Assembly (NCBI GenBank): GCA_028752905.1
Contig: JAQNBH010000009.1
Span: 28,323,976-28,387,975, forward strand
From: Cladorhizidae sp. MBARI D1340-BT2
Lineage: Eukaryota > Porifera > Demospongiae > Poecilosclerida > Cladorhizidae
Reading direction: 5' to 3'
Length of the DNA: 64,000 nucleotides
This document shows positions 42,557 through 53,956 of this stretch, in pieces. The notes beneath the pieces were generated by a model. The model saw nothing but the letters and a program-made list of their open reading frames with translations, was not told where the DNA came from and did no database searches. Position 1 is the first letter of the stretch. Each line of letters opens with the position of its first letter. The translations under genes and the position numbers were made by a program.

Positions 42557-43506
42557 TAGGCCTTGGCACATTATGCTGGCATAAATTTGAGCATAATAGC
42601 TCTCCTTTCCACTTGAGCATAATTGAGCATAATAGCAAAATATTTGGGCATAATGACCCAACAAATGTGCTCAACAAATGTGATTATTACAAAACATAAT
42701 TATTGTTAAACTCTAGCATTACTCCCACTCAACGTAGTCTTGAAGCACAGATTGCTGAGATTGTGTAAAATGTCTCTCCAAAATTGAAAAAACTGTTTCA
42801 ACTGATGCTGATGATGGCTGAATCAAAATGACTTTGCTGAATCCCTGACTCCACTATGGCAATGTTCCTTTATTATGCTCCCACCATTCCAAAGGGTTCA
42901 CTTCCCTTGCAGTATCATTAGCTGCTGCTAAATAAGATGGTAGTTCTAGCTTCAAATCATTAATGAGATCATCTCCGAAGAAAGGCAATGCCTTCGATGT
43001 GTCTACTGAAGCAGCAGTGACCTTCCCTGGATTGAAAAGGCGAGCACTCTTAAATGCATCCATAATAGGTGTAAAATCCAGAAAAACTTCACTTCAAAGT
43101 AATGGAAACCCCTTTGTACACAGTTGCCAGCGCAGCTCATCCATACTGCTCCGGCTGCAGTGCAGTAGCAACCTATTTGTAACAGCAGCTGCATTGGGCC
43201 AGTGATGTTCTTGAATTGAAATGCAACAGTCTCGCCTAGAGCAACAGTATCTGTGTCAGTCTCAGACACTGGTAGTGAAACAGAAGCCATGAACCCCCCC
43301 CCTCGGCCTGTCAGTCTGTGCATATATTTAACTCAGTCAGCTGCCACATGGTAGATCACATGATAAGGTCAAAGGTTAGTTTGCATGAGCATAATGGTTA
43401 TATTGAGAGCATAATGATAAGGACTAGGAAGCATAATAATTTGGTTCTCAGAGCATAGGAGCATAGCATAATAGCTCAATTTTTGAGCATAATGTGCCAA
43501 GGCCTA
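42557..43506. mobile_element. Short hAT-type element with 8-bp target duplication
   Basis: Both ends share the inverted repeat TAGGCCTTGGCACATTATGC. Flanking bases CTACACAC (42549-42556) and CTATACAC (43507-43514) form an 8-bp target duplication with one mismatch, the hallmark of hAT elements. Subterminal regions carry several copies of GAGCATAAT, likely transposase-binding motifs. The element is 950 bp and holds only a piece of transposase, so it is an internally deleted, non-autonomous copy. Confidence 0.92.
42854..43290 (-). pseudogene. hAT transposase remnant in the short element
   Basis: The minus frame at 43063-42854 ends in a segment PSYLAAANDTAREVNPLEWW, which matches the C-terminal hAT dimerisation region (the PL.WW motif). 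Upstream in another frame, an ATG at about 43289 begins MASVSLPVSETDTDTV. The N- and C-terminal pieces are joined by a deletion of most of the catalytic domain. Confidence 0.6.
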
Positions 43507-43560
43507 CTATACACCCCTCACCTGATAAGACAAGACATTGGATTGGTCGCCAAGGGTTGG

Positions 43561-43951
43561 TGTCATGACGACCTGATCTCATCAAACCTAGTAGTTCGAA
43601 CAGTATATAAGAAACAGCTAGGGAGTAGTTAGCAGATACCTGAATATTGCCAGAGACTGCTGCAGCCAGCAATTAGGAACTGTTAGATAAGAACCCTCTG
43701 AACCTTTGTTATTGTGGTTGATATTGTGTTGTGTTATCTTGTCATGGCTGGTGTATTTATGTATCTCCTCATTATAATATAACTATCTGTAGTTATATTT
43801 GGGAATCCAGCAATTCTGTTGAGAGTTGCCGAGTTTGGCTTGTTCTGAGGATTGCCAGTAGGACAGACTGGGAGTCAAAGATCAGGCGTTGCGTGAAGAC
43901 CAGGGATCTGCTAAAGTGTCTGTACTGGGAGAAGGCTGGTTTTTCATGACA
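43561..43951 (+). repeat. LTR of a third gypsy-type element
   Basis: A 391-bp segment starts TGTCATGACG and ends TCATGACA, so its ends are inverted repeats TGTCATGA/TCATGACA. Three bases on lies TGGCAGCGGTGGGAT, the core of the tRNA-Leu primer site, which fixes this as a 5' LTR on the plus strand. Confidence 0.8.
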
Positions 43952-44282
43952 TTGCTGGCAGCGGTGGGATCCATGTTGAAAAAAAGGATCTACGTTACTA
44001 TTGTAGCTCCAGCCTGAGTGAGAGGTTGTGATTACATAATTTTTTTGGTTGTGATTAGTGGGAAACAGCCCAGGTCACTTGAGAACCTTGGGGCTTGTGA
44101 AACCAAACCCAACTCTAGGTTATATTTGGTTTTGTGTAACCACTGAGTGCATTTTCCTTCGGGAGTGTGTATTTTTCATTGTATTGTTATGGGTAGAAGG
44201 CGGGGTAGGCCAGAGAGAATGCAGAATGCGCATTGATATGGGAGCAGACAGGACCATAGTTGTTGCAAACCTGGGGAGCTGA
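43952..44282 (+). pseudogene. Primer site and protease fragment of the third gypsy element
   Basis: After the primer site (about 43954-43971) there is no gag. About 240 bases later the frame reads CRMRIDMGADRTIVVANLGS (44222-44281), a retropepsin active site with Met in place of the Thr/Ser of DTGA. Sequence similarity to the element ends there. Most of the element was lost by deletion. Confidence 0.7.
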
Positions 44283-44285
44283 ACG

Positions 44286-46389
44286 GAAAACTTGGAAAAC
44301 CATATATATGTATGTATGTATGTATTCAATTGTAGGTTCACCTGTAAAAAATAAGAACTCCTCCTCCTACTAGGCTTATTAAATTTGGAATTGTAAGAGA
44401 AAACAACCTAGTTGCAGGAAGAACTGGCTGCATAGACAAGTGAGAATTGCTACTCAGGCTAAAAACAGACTATGCTTATAAAGAAGCTAATATGTTTCAA
44501 TATTCTGTGGGTTTACTCTGGAAGCCACTGGTATAAATATGGTCTGTACTGAAATCTCAAAATAGTTAACTGAAATCATTATAGAAATAATAGATTTTAT
44601 ATTGGGGTATAATGAATACATTTTCATTTCACAGGAATTCCTTCCCAAAATAGCAACCAGGCCTCTGTCCACACCGAGTCAAGCAAGTAGTTGGCCATGA
44701 ATGCTCAGTTTGGCTTTAGGATTTGTGTGTTTGACGTGTGTATGTATATGCATGTGTGAGAAATAACATTACCTTGTACAACCTTTGTATTTTAACCGTC
44801 CTAATGTATAATGTTTGAGAGAAGAGATTGGAGGCTCATGCATGAAGAAACTTGGACAATAAATCAGGTATTAGCTACAACCAGCATCAACTCAATCAGC
44901 AGACAAAACATAGATATTTTTTGCCAATTAATTCTGAAAGACAGTTTATGAATTCCCTTACTATCATACTTTAGCTCTATCTAGCAAGATAATAATGATA
45001 GCTAGCTACACATTGAAAGTTAGTTGTGTTCAAAATCAATTATAACTGTAGTTAATTATTTATTGCTAGCTACTGCTCGGCATCATCCACCATTCAGACA
45101 CTTCCTTAGGCTCAGGTAAAGCTTCTATAGTCGATCTGTCCAAGTTTCTACAAGGAAGGGAGCACCACAATACTATGCCTCTAACTCAACCTTAAAGAAT
45201 GCCTTAGCGGTCTAGAAGCTTAAAACAGACAAAGTGTGACATAGTATATAGAATGGAGCACTTAAGATAGCTGTAAGAAAGCTATAGCTACAACCTCATT
45301 TGTAGTTTAACTACTGCATTGTACTAGGCAGGATCCACAGAAAGAAAATAATCCTCAGATTAAATAAACACTAACTTTCCAAGCATACACAGCTTAGGTT
45401 AGCACATTCTTTTATTGTTTTCAGTACAGCACTTGCCTCTAGAGTTCTGCAAGAAAACTTTAGCTACAAACCACAGCTGTATTAGTAGCTGCACTGATCC
45501 AGGTTAGGACCAAAGAAGGAAGTCTACTGATGAAAAATACAATGCTAGCTCTCCTGGAGGCCAACAGATTCAGCGTTATCTAGCTATGGAAGTGTGATTA
45601 ATGGGAAAATGGTGGTCATGTGTATATGAGCAGATTCTTGTGTGCATGTCCATACTAAAATGATAGCTACATGCACAGACATTTTTTTCAGCAGAGCAGC
45701 TTGCTGATTTTTGCCTGGATAAATAAAGGAAAAAAAAATCAGAGAGAAAAGTCAAAGTGTGCTTCTGAAACAGCAGAATAACGAGAATTGAAATTAGAAG
45801 GGAAGAGTGACAGTAAAAGGCATGGGAGAAGCACAGCAGCCCACAATGGATATGCTTCCTTGGGATCAGGTAAAGCTTCTGATATCTTAAAAATGGATGT
45901 TTAAGTTCCATTTGGATACTCTAGGTATGAAAGGTTTGCTAAACTGGAAATAATCATCACGGATAACGGCCTTGCTAAACTGGAAATGATCGTCGTGCTC
46001 AATATCGAGGAGGTTTCTCCTCCAAGCCTTTGCTATCTGTAAGCTTCAATATTTCTACCTATAACAGTACAAGCAATACAATTTTATGACATCAATAATT
46101 TACAGATCAGTGTATAGTGTTAGGCCTGCACTTGGAGTAGTAGAATACCTAAAGCAATGTGATCTAGGCTTGCAATAATGCTAAGAATTAAATTTTTGTC
46201 TGTATTGGTAATCATGCTAAAAGTAATTGTCCATCTCTCCATCAGACATTAACTTGCAACACAATCCTTGCATTCATTTGTAGTATTTTTTAATTAATCA
46301 CTCTGGTGATGGGAGGGTTAAATTTATAATGAAGGTGAATGTCATCATGACTACCAGATGAATAACGCCTAAGTAGTGTTGTTCTTGAT
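44286..46389. other. Gene-free stretch with diverged local duplications
   Basis: Bases 44302-44325 are a TATG microsatellite. Segments around 45275-45345 and 45450-45520 are diverged copies of one another, as are 45105-45135 and 45855-45885 (TCAGGTAAAGCTTCT). A GGTAAACTGG-like echo (TTGCTAAACTGGAAATGATC) is doubled at 45940-46010. No coding motif was recognised. Confidence 0.4.
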
Positions 46390-47187
46390 CCTCTCTTTCT
46401 TTAAAACTTCAAAGTGGTCGACTTAAGTTTCAGCCAAGTCTACCTGTAACCAACCGAGTTCAGTCTATTCAACAAGTGGCTACTGCTATAGCTATTCAAC
46501 TTCAATAAATGTTCAACTTAGTACAATTCTAGACAACTAGCTAGACTGTGTTAAGAGTTCAGATAGGTTTAAATATATTAAGAGGATAAATAAATAAGAT
46601 ATAGAAGACACAGCAAAAGACAAAACAACTCAACTGTTCTCACACAAGTTACTCCGACTGCTGTTATGACTACTGTTCTGACATGCATACAATTTGAATA
46701 ATCATACATTACTAAGACTACAGGTAAATACATGGTATTATACATGTTATAGCATGCCAGTAGCTAACTAATTTTTACTACATGCCCACATACAGCTGGT
46801 TAGTATTGTACTAATGCACTTGTCTCTCTGGCTCTGCCACACTACCAATGTATCTACATCCCTACTTGTCTCCTTTCATTGTTATTTGTCACAGGATATT
46901 ATGCACTGGGCGATCACTACACACACCCACTCAAATCATACATCAGAGCACACTCTATTGTGAGCATTTGTTACTTACAAAGCACAATTATGTTGCATAC
47001 ACAGACTGAAGAGACACAAACCTTTCATTCTCGGCATGTGTTCATCATATTGACGTAAAAACATTAGTGTTTTAAATAAGCTAGACTTGTAGAGTATTAG
47101 GCTACTTATGTCAAGGGAATTAATTTGTTAACAGTACCTAAAATCTAAAATATGTAAAATAACATGAACCTCTCAGTATTCACATAC

Positions 47188-47227
47188 CAGGATTTTCATA
47201 GACTTGTTCACCAGAAAAGGATTGAGT
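47188..47227 (-). CDS. Candidate exon E1, block A
   Basis: A 40-base segment between TTTCAG and GTATGTG encodes TQSFSGEQVYENP plus one base. The homologous segments of blocks B (about 48733-48772) and C (49159-49198) are also 40 bases long, end in the same GT-type donor, and encode GEQAYEIP and DEQASENL. The phase (0 to 1) fits the neighbouring candidate exon E2. Y-E-N is a consensus for Grb2-type SH2 binding, which would suit a cytoplasmic tail, but this is speculative. No family is recognised. Confidence 0.4.
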
Positions 47228-47291
47228 CTGAAAGTTAAAACAATCACTGTAAAATTAAGCAAGCAAACACTATGATAGAGTATTGGCTCAC

Positions 47292-47362
47292 ATGTCTGGA
47301 TGGTGGTGATGGAAGACCTGATGTCCTAAGTTTTGGACCACCACTTATAGGCAATCCAGGAT
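47292..47362 (-). CDS. Candidate exon E2, block A
   Basis: A 71-base segment between CTTTAG and GTGAGC encodes (D)PGLPISGGPKLRTSGLPS and then PPSRH. Its phase (1 to 0) matches E1 downstream, separated by a 64-base intron. Block B has a related GLPTNDVPTFGLSG segment with the intron collapsed and a stop. Block C has PGLPTSAGTNIGTS and then a two-base insertion. Block A is thus the only one with intact frames on both exons. Confidence 0.4.
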
Positions 47363-48130
47363 CTAAAGTTTGAGTATATATCAAGAACGTATTCATACTA
47401 TGTAGGGACAATAAATCAGAGCTTATCCTTGGTGGCACAATAATCAACAAAGTACAGTGCATTTATAAAGAATAAGTGGAAAAACTGTCAATATTATAAG
47501 ACTTTGAAAGGAGATGAATGTCTTCCAACTTTCACCTACCTCCATTGTAACACACTCTCTGCCCAGAGCTGTTTTAACTTTACACCAATACACAATGAAC
47601 ACAAGCTGACTACATCTTATACACTATATTTATCGGAACTTCTTCATCAGAATGTTGGAAAAAATTATACAAGTTCTAAAATGCTACAGCTGTAGAGCAG
47701 TAGGAGGCTAGAGCATGTAGCTGCTGATTCAGCTCTCAGATTAGCTCCACACATACAATTCAAATTATTGTGTTTATGTTCTTTAACAATTTTAGTTTGT
47801 TATGGATAGACTTAAAATAAATTTCCTGGATTTTTTTTAATGTCCACCAGGCACTATCATAGTGAAGTATCATGGTAAGCTGGAATTCCTTTTTGAGGAA
47901 GAAACCACCATCAGGATGCTAAGAAACTGCTTAAATAAGTTAGAGCTAAGACATGATTTTTTAATATCAACCTCCATTTAATATAGAGAGTACCAGTGCA
48001 ATACCTGGCTATAAAGATACATACCTACCCTAAGGGAAATAAAGGGAGTCGAACTACTCACTCGCCTTGAACATCTAAGGTGGGTGCTTGAATTATGAAA
48101 TTTGAATGTTGATTGTAAAATGCACACCCT

Positions 48131-48246
48131 GTGTTACCATTGCAATGAAGATAGAAGTTAGTTAGCTCTAGGTGAGGATTTGCTGGTTGTGTTACCATTG
48201 CAATAAAGTTAGAGGTTAGTTAGCCCTAGGTGAGGATTTGCTGGTT
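48131..48246. repeat. 58-bp tandem duplication
   Basis: Two adjacent units share GTGTTACCATTGCAAT, AGTTAGTTAGC and CTAGGTGAGGATTTGCTGGTT. Confidence 0.9.
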
Positions 48247-49690
48247 ATTTTAATGTCTAGCTGGTGCCTCTACTTTAGCTAAGGCATTATTGATCCCCTC
48301 ATTGATTAAAACTATCAAGTAGTCGACTTCAGGTTCAACAAAGTCAACCAATGGATTTTTATTGCTAACTTTCCTTCTATCTTTGCTATCTGTCACATAC
48401 TATGATGCACTGGGCGGTCGCTACAAGCATCCAGTCATCAGAGAAAATTGCATAGTGGATACTTGTAATGTGGAAGGTGCTGACTATGTTCCTATGCAAA
48501 CTGAAGTGCAAATTTAATGTTTGTGAGATGATCTGAGAAAAATAGGTTATCAATAGACACAATCTTTCATATGACATATTTCTCAGCATGTATTCATATT
48601 GATGTAAATCTCACAGATGTTCTAATCAAGCTATCCTATACATTATTAGGACAATGACATTACAAAATTTCTTTATTTGTTCCGAGAGAATTTTGTCATA
48701 AACACCTCATCTAAACAGTACTCCAAACATACCAGGAATTTCATAGGCTTGCTCACCAGTCAAGGATAGAGCTATTGGCTCACATGTATGGCTGAAAGAC
48801 CATCTCCTGAGAGGCCAAATGTTGGAACATCATTTGTAGGCAATCCTGGATAAAAAATGGGACATTTTAGAATGCGTTTATACTGTGTGCATACTAAGCT
48901 AATTCAATCAATGTTTGGTGCCATACTAGAGTTGTGTAGTTTTAGGACCTACATTTCCCATTGTGTTTTAAAAGAGTGCTTGCCCATTTAAACAATATTT
49001 TTGTAGAGCATATGTAAAAATTGTCAGAGTAATCCTACTTTCTTGACTGACATCTTTGAACATGAGCTGAGAAAAATAGTCAATTTGTGTAAAAATTATC
49101 CACATGGAAAAATAAACAGATTGAATAAATCCAGTATTCCAAACTAAGTTACACCTACCGAGATTCTCACTGGCTTGCTCATCAAGGAAGGAAGGAGTCT
49201 CAAAAATAATAGATTCATTAAATCAAGAAAATACAACAATAGAGTATCCACCTCTATGGATCTTTTGAATGGAAGACCTCTGATGTCCCAATATTTGTAC
49301 CAGCACTTGTAGGCAATCCAGGGTCTAAAGTTACAGTAAACAAAATATAAATCAAGAATGCATTCATACTATATATGTAGGGATAATAAATCACAGCTGT
49401 ATCGTGGTCCTCTAAATAATAAAGTGCGTACATATATAAAGAACAGGTGGACAAACTGTCAGAATTACATGATATTAAAAGAAGTCAATGATTTCCATTT
49501 TTCACCACATACATCCTAAATATATTATCAGTCTCCAGAGCTCTAAGTTTCTGTTTAACTTGACACTGATACACAATGAACATTAGCTGAGAAAAATGAG
49601 AGTTAAAAAACACATCTCATGGTATATATATATTTCTTGGCAATTCTTCATCTGATGTTTGTCAAAAGTTATAGAAGTTCTAAAACTGCT

Positions 49691-51131
49691 AGGGCATTAG
49701 AGTAGTAGGTATCTAGGGCTAGAGGCTCCTATTGATGACAAGTACAAACTTTGGCTTTCTATTTCAAAAAGGTTGTGATAAATAACTGAATACCAAAAAT
49801 TATGGTGATCTTGGTGGTCTTGGCTTCAGTTTAGGTTCTCGAGAGTGGCTCCCCAGCAGCCAGGGAAGTCCATTCCGATTAAACTGCTAACATTCTGGTG
49901 CCAGGCAGCGCAATGAATGGTACAAGTAGTCGGAGATTCTGTGTTTGTGTTTTAATATGGCTGGCAATATTGCTTAACATGTTTCTAGTGCTTCTACTAG
50001 AACTGGATCCTTGCCTTTCCATAACGAGCCTCACAACCAAGTTAATATTTTGGCCCAAGCAACCTTTTTGAAAAAGACAGTGTTAGGATAATTCCAGACG
50101 ACTTAGTTCCTTTCGTATCAGTGGCTTAATTTTGAAGGTCGGGTGCCCTGTTATTTTTGCTTGACAGTTGTGACAAGGATAGTCCATGAAGGCATGAATC
50201 TCTAATGCTATGTAAATAAGAATGGAATTGCTAACTGGATAATATTTATATCTTTATGCAAGCATACAGTCAGGTAGGTAATTATTACTTGTAGTTATGT
50301 ATATGGAAATGCAATAGTTTACTACAAGCAGCATAAACAGATGCAGTATCACAAGCATTCTGTGTAGTATTAGCTACCTGCACAACAACATGCAATTTAA
50401 GTGACATGTAGCAGTTCTTAGCAATGGCTACTAAACCATCGTTCCTCGAATTCTTTCCTAGACAGGGATTTGGAATTAGCAGCCACAACGACCATAGTGA
50501 TAGGAATTCTTATAAGTTGCTGAAGTTAATGAGGGAAGATGATTCCAAGATATAAGCAGTAAAAAAAATTATAATTAAGTATGCTAGCTTGTAAAAAATA
50601 GAACACTACATCCATCATCAGTGTTTGGATGAGCTATTGAGAATAATGACTTGAGTATACAGAGAAGGATGCTGGGGACCTGTAAGTATTATGCAAATAT
50701 TGATTCTTGTGATGTGTGCAACCAATGCTACAAGAACTATCTCTAATTGCATGAAAGAGAATGAAGATCTACTTACACTAACCATAAAGCAAGAGAGCAT
50801 TATATTTTGTAAAAAAATTTGATCATAGGCATTTTTGTAAACATTGAGACAACGTTTTGCTGATGTCTCAAAGTATAAATGCACAGGGTTAATAATATTT
50901 ATTACCACAATGCCCGGACCATTGTGTCAGTACCTACTCCACAGAACACTTGTGGCACTGCCTTTCTATATACTGCTTGAAGGCAATTGTTGCATCTCGC
51001 CAATTACAATATATATGTTATCCGCAAACCTGGAATTTGCTCAATCCTAGGATCGCGAAAGCCAATTCCTGATCACCAATCAGATCGAATCAAGTTTGCT
51101 CCCACGTGGGAAGAGGTTGTAGGAAGGAGAA
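49691..51131. other. Gene-free stretch
   Basis: No domain, repeat or terminal structure was recognised. Small frames at 50285-50488, 50618-50908 and 50844-51050 lack motifs. The 5' end and terminal repeat of the downstream Ginger element may lie in the right part. Confidence 0.3.
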
Positions 51132-51740
51132 ATGGAAGGAGAGAATGCCTATGATGATTGTCTTCTGCAAACCTTTCTTTCTGGAAGGAACCTTGGAAGC
51201 AAAACCATATCAAGAACAAAGGGACAAGCTGTTGTCAAATTTCTGAAAGGGGAGATGGCGAACAGTGATCCTAAATTCAATTTTTGGGTGAAACAATTTT
51301 TTTTAAAACTTTTGGAGTACCCTGCTCTTGGGCTTAAGGATGTACTTTGTATACCAGCAAAGAAAACGTATGATTAAACCCAAATAGCCAGTGATATATT
51401 TTGTGAGACATATTTTGTTGTTAGACAGGTCTCCTTATTTTATAAGTTTAAAGCCACAAGTCAAGTGCCAATCTATTTGAAGGCCTGGATGATAATAACA
51501 AAGACAAAACTTGGTTTAATTGATCGAAATCCAGTAGCCATTCGCTTCATGAGCCAGACCCTTTACTGAATCGCAGTTATACAGTGTCGTTTTAATCTAA
51601 TCTTTTTTCAGGATGAGAATGACTCCTCCATCCTTGGACATTATCGGAGAGTGGTGTACATTGAAGAGTTTCATACTATTTTGAATAGAGTGCACTGTGA
51701 TGTTCAAGTTCATATGGGCTATGAAAAGACTCTAGCCGAG
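51132..51740 (+). pseudogene. Ginger (plus) exons 1-2: N-terminus and H2C2 His pair
   Basis: Exon 1 starts at ATG 51132 and encodes AVVKFLKGEMANSDPKFNFW and LGLKDVLCIPAKKT, ending near a GTATGA donor at 51370. Exon 2 (51612-51740, after TTTTTTCAG, before GTACAG) encodes 43 residues including HYRRVVYIEEF and RVHCDVQVHMGYEKTLAE, with the His pair of the zinc-binding domain. The exon 1 donor phase does not match exon 2, so a one-base change has probably occurred at the end of exon 1. Confidence 0.7.
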
Positions 51741-52536
51741 GTACAGAATGTCTATCATTTCTATATAAAAACAGATTCTATGCATGTGATCTTGTGTTTG
51801 AAATGTAGCCCTTGATGCATGCTCTCATTTTGGCACTCAAATATTGTAGGTACAGTGTAGCTCTACTGGTTGAACACCTAAAGATAGCACCTGAGATTGA
51901 AAATTGTGACTGACTGTCAGTTATATAAGCTGTGCATAATATGAGTATTGCTCATGTCAACCATAAAATGTTTTTAATCAGGTGTCCATGAATATTTGAA
52001 TTGAGGTCCTGACATAAGGTTGCTACCTCTAACTTTTATATGGTTTTGGTAAGTGCAAACATACAATTTGTCATATCCAAATTCAATTGAGTCCAAGGAC
52101 TGTGCAGCGTAGCATATGAGTAAAACACTACTATTGTAGTAACCTCCAATTGACTTTTAGTTAAAAATTGGAACACACAGGAAGTTACATTTTGGACACA
52201 ATAAAACACTCGCTATGAAGTATGTTGACGTTTGGATGTTATGAATCCTTATGTTGCACCCATTTCCTATTTTATATCGGTTTGACCTACATCCTTTTAA
52301 TAGTAGCAAAAACATGGGTGTGTGCATTTAGATTTACATTGTCCATTTCATCCACTAGATAGAGCAAGCATACACCTCTCAGCTTTTTAATGTTGAATAT
52401 CTAAATACCCATGGGTTAATCCTGTTGTTTTAGTATGTGGTAAACAACCAGCGACATTTTATAATAGTGATCTGTTTTGGTTATCAATGCAAAATGCTGG
52501 TAATTCAATTCTCTGTCTTCACCATACTCCCTCTAG

Positions 52537-52901
52537 ATTTCTTCGAACTATGCGTGTCTACCAAGATCTGTTGTGGAGAAGTACGTTCAAATATGTAATG
52601 TGTGTAACCTTCAGAAGCCACAAACCAACAGTGCCCCACTTAAACCTATCATTTCTTCTGGGTTTATCACTCGAGGACAGGTAATATTATTAGTACCAAA
52701 TATGTTGGTATTTAGTATTGTCTTATTTAGGTGGATTTGATTGACATGCGACATAGACCAGACGACCGCCATAACTGGATTGGCCACTACTTGTATAATT
52801 GGTCCAAATTCCATGTACTGTTTGCTCTTGAGCACAAGAGTGCAATTGAGGTGGCTAAAAACTTGTCCAGTCGTGTTTTTGCATATTTCGGTGTTCCCAA
52901 G
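52537..52901 (+). pseudogene. Ginger (plus) exons 3-4: Cys pair and first catalytic Asp
   Basis: Exon 3 (52537-52680, after CTCTAG) encodes CLPRSVVEKYVQICNVCNLQ and KPIISSGFITRGQ, with the CxxC of the zinc domain. After a 50-base intron exon 4 (52731-52901) encodes VDLIDMRHRPDDRHNWIGHY and FGVPK, including the first catalytic Asp of the DDE core and the FH.LFAL..K...EVA helix. Both exons are phase 0 at the joint and are open throughout. Confidence 0.8.
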
Positions 52902-52963
52902 GTTTGTGTGACCCATAATTGATTATTAATGGTTACAGCATGCTTGAGTGTTCCTATGTATAG

Positions 52964-53186
52964 ATATTCCAATCTGATAACGGAAGAGAATTTGTCAATC
53001 ATATCATAGACAAACTGGTGAAGACCTGGCCGGGGAAAGCCACCATCATAAACGGTCGACCAAGACACCCTTAATCACAGGGTCTAGTGGAACGTGCAAA
53101 TGCTAAAGTTGAAGAACTTCTTGCATGTCGGTTTGAACAGAATGAATGTGATATGGCATGGTCACATTGGTTACCTGAAATTCAGT
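52964..53186 (+). pseudogene. Ginger (plus) exon 5: second Asp and Glu of the integrase core
   Basis: After a 62-base intron exon 5 encodes FQSDNGREFVNHIIDKL with the second catalytic Asp at 52976-52978 and, after a TAA at 53073-53075, SQGLVERANAKVEELLACRF with the catalytic Glu at 53091-53093. The stop lies where related proteins have Gln (HPQSQG), so a single C-to-T change explains it. All three catalytic residues remain. Confidence 0.85.
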
Positions 53187-53446
53187 GTATGTTTGATTTT
53201 CATAATAGTGTTTCATAAACAATAGTGATTCATAAACAACTATAATTGGTGACTGTATGATACTATAAAAGAAGATACCATAAATATGTAATCTAGCTGA
53301 ACTTTTCATGGTAATGGTGATTGATAGGTTATAGATGAGTGTTTAGTACAGCCATTGTAGTACTAATATGGGCATCCTGATGGCAGCATGAACTTCACAT
53401 ACTTGGTCATCTCTGCTTTTTTTGGTGTGTGTGTGTATACTACTAG

Positions 53447-53737
53447 ATCAACTGAATACATGTGTTCATGAAACCATGAAGTGTACTCCATACGAATTGG
53501 GATACGGACAACCACCACGTAGCGGTGTATTTCCAGGTACTAATCTAGGGTCAGTAATGGAGGAAGATATCGCAGACTTGATCAATGAAACTGAGCCTAT
53601 GGAACATGTATCAGCAGACAAAAGTTCTACTCCTCTACCTTGTTCAGATGATCCAAGCTCTGCTGAACACTCCTCACCATCTGTCCCTCACTGTAGTGAA
53701 CCTCATTGCACAGAGATTGATATCAGAAATAAGCAAA
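53447..53737 (+). pseudogene. Ginger (plus) exon 6
   Basis: After a TACTAG acceptor the exon continues in phase 1 and encodes QLNTCVHETMKCTPYELGYG and QPPRSGVFPG, the segment after the integrase core. A Ser/Pro/Glu-rich linker follows to a GTAAAA donor at 53738. It joins exon 7 in phase. Confidence 0.75.
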
Positions 53738-53956
53738 GTAAAACAATTTTAGACCTTTTAATATTTCTAATCCAGGGTCGGTATAATGGAGAGTAAAACA
53801 ATTTTAGACATTCTATTTTAATACCAAATAAACATTGCACAGAGCTTTCCTTGTGTTGAGACTTGAGAGTGAAAACACAAGTAAATTACTTTTAGCAATC
53901 CCATTATATAACATTTTGATGACGTAATAAACATTTTATTAAAAATATTTCTTCAG

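Larger units (their letters stand above)
46390..49690 (-). repeat. Diverged triplicated block with exon-like segments
   Basis: Three blocks (about 46390-47700, 48260-49010 and 49060-49690) share the same ordered landmarks: GCACTGGGCG(A/G)TC, CATACCAGGAATTTCATAG, TAGGCAATCC(A/T)GG, and ATTCATACTAT. The spacings differ by indels. On the minus strand they carry short segments bounded by splice-like sites. Divergence between blocks is much greater than between the large duplicate copies, so this is an older tandem duplication. Confidence 0.75.

Noticed and set aside
49800..50200. Possible rRNA or LTR fragment
   Set aside because: Some GC-richer strings looked like an rRNA or primer site, but no extended match could be recalled and the pattern is not conserved in known landmarks.
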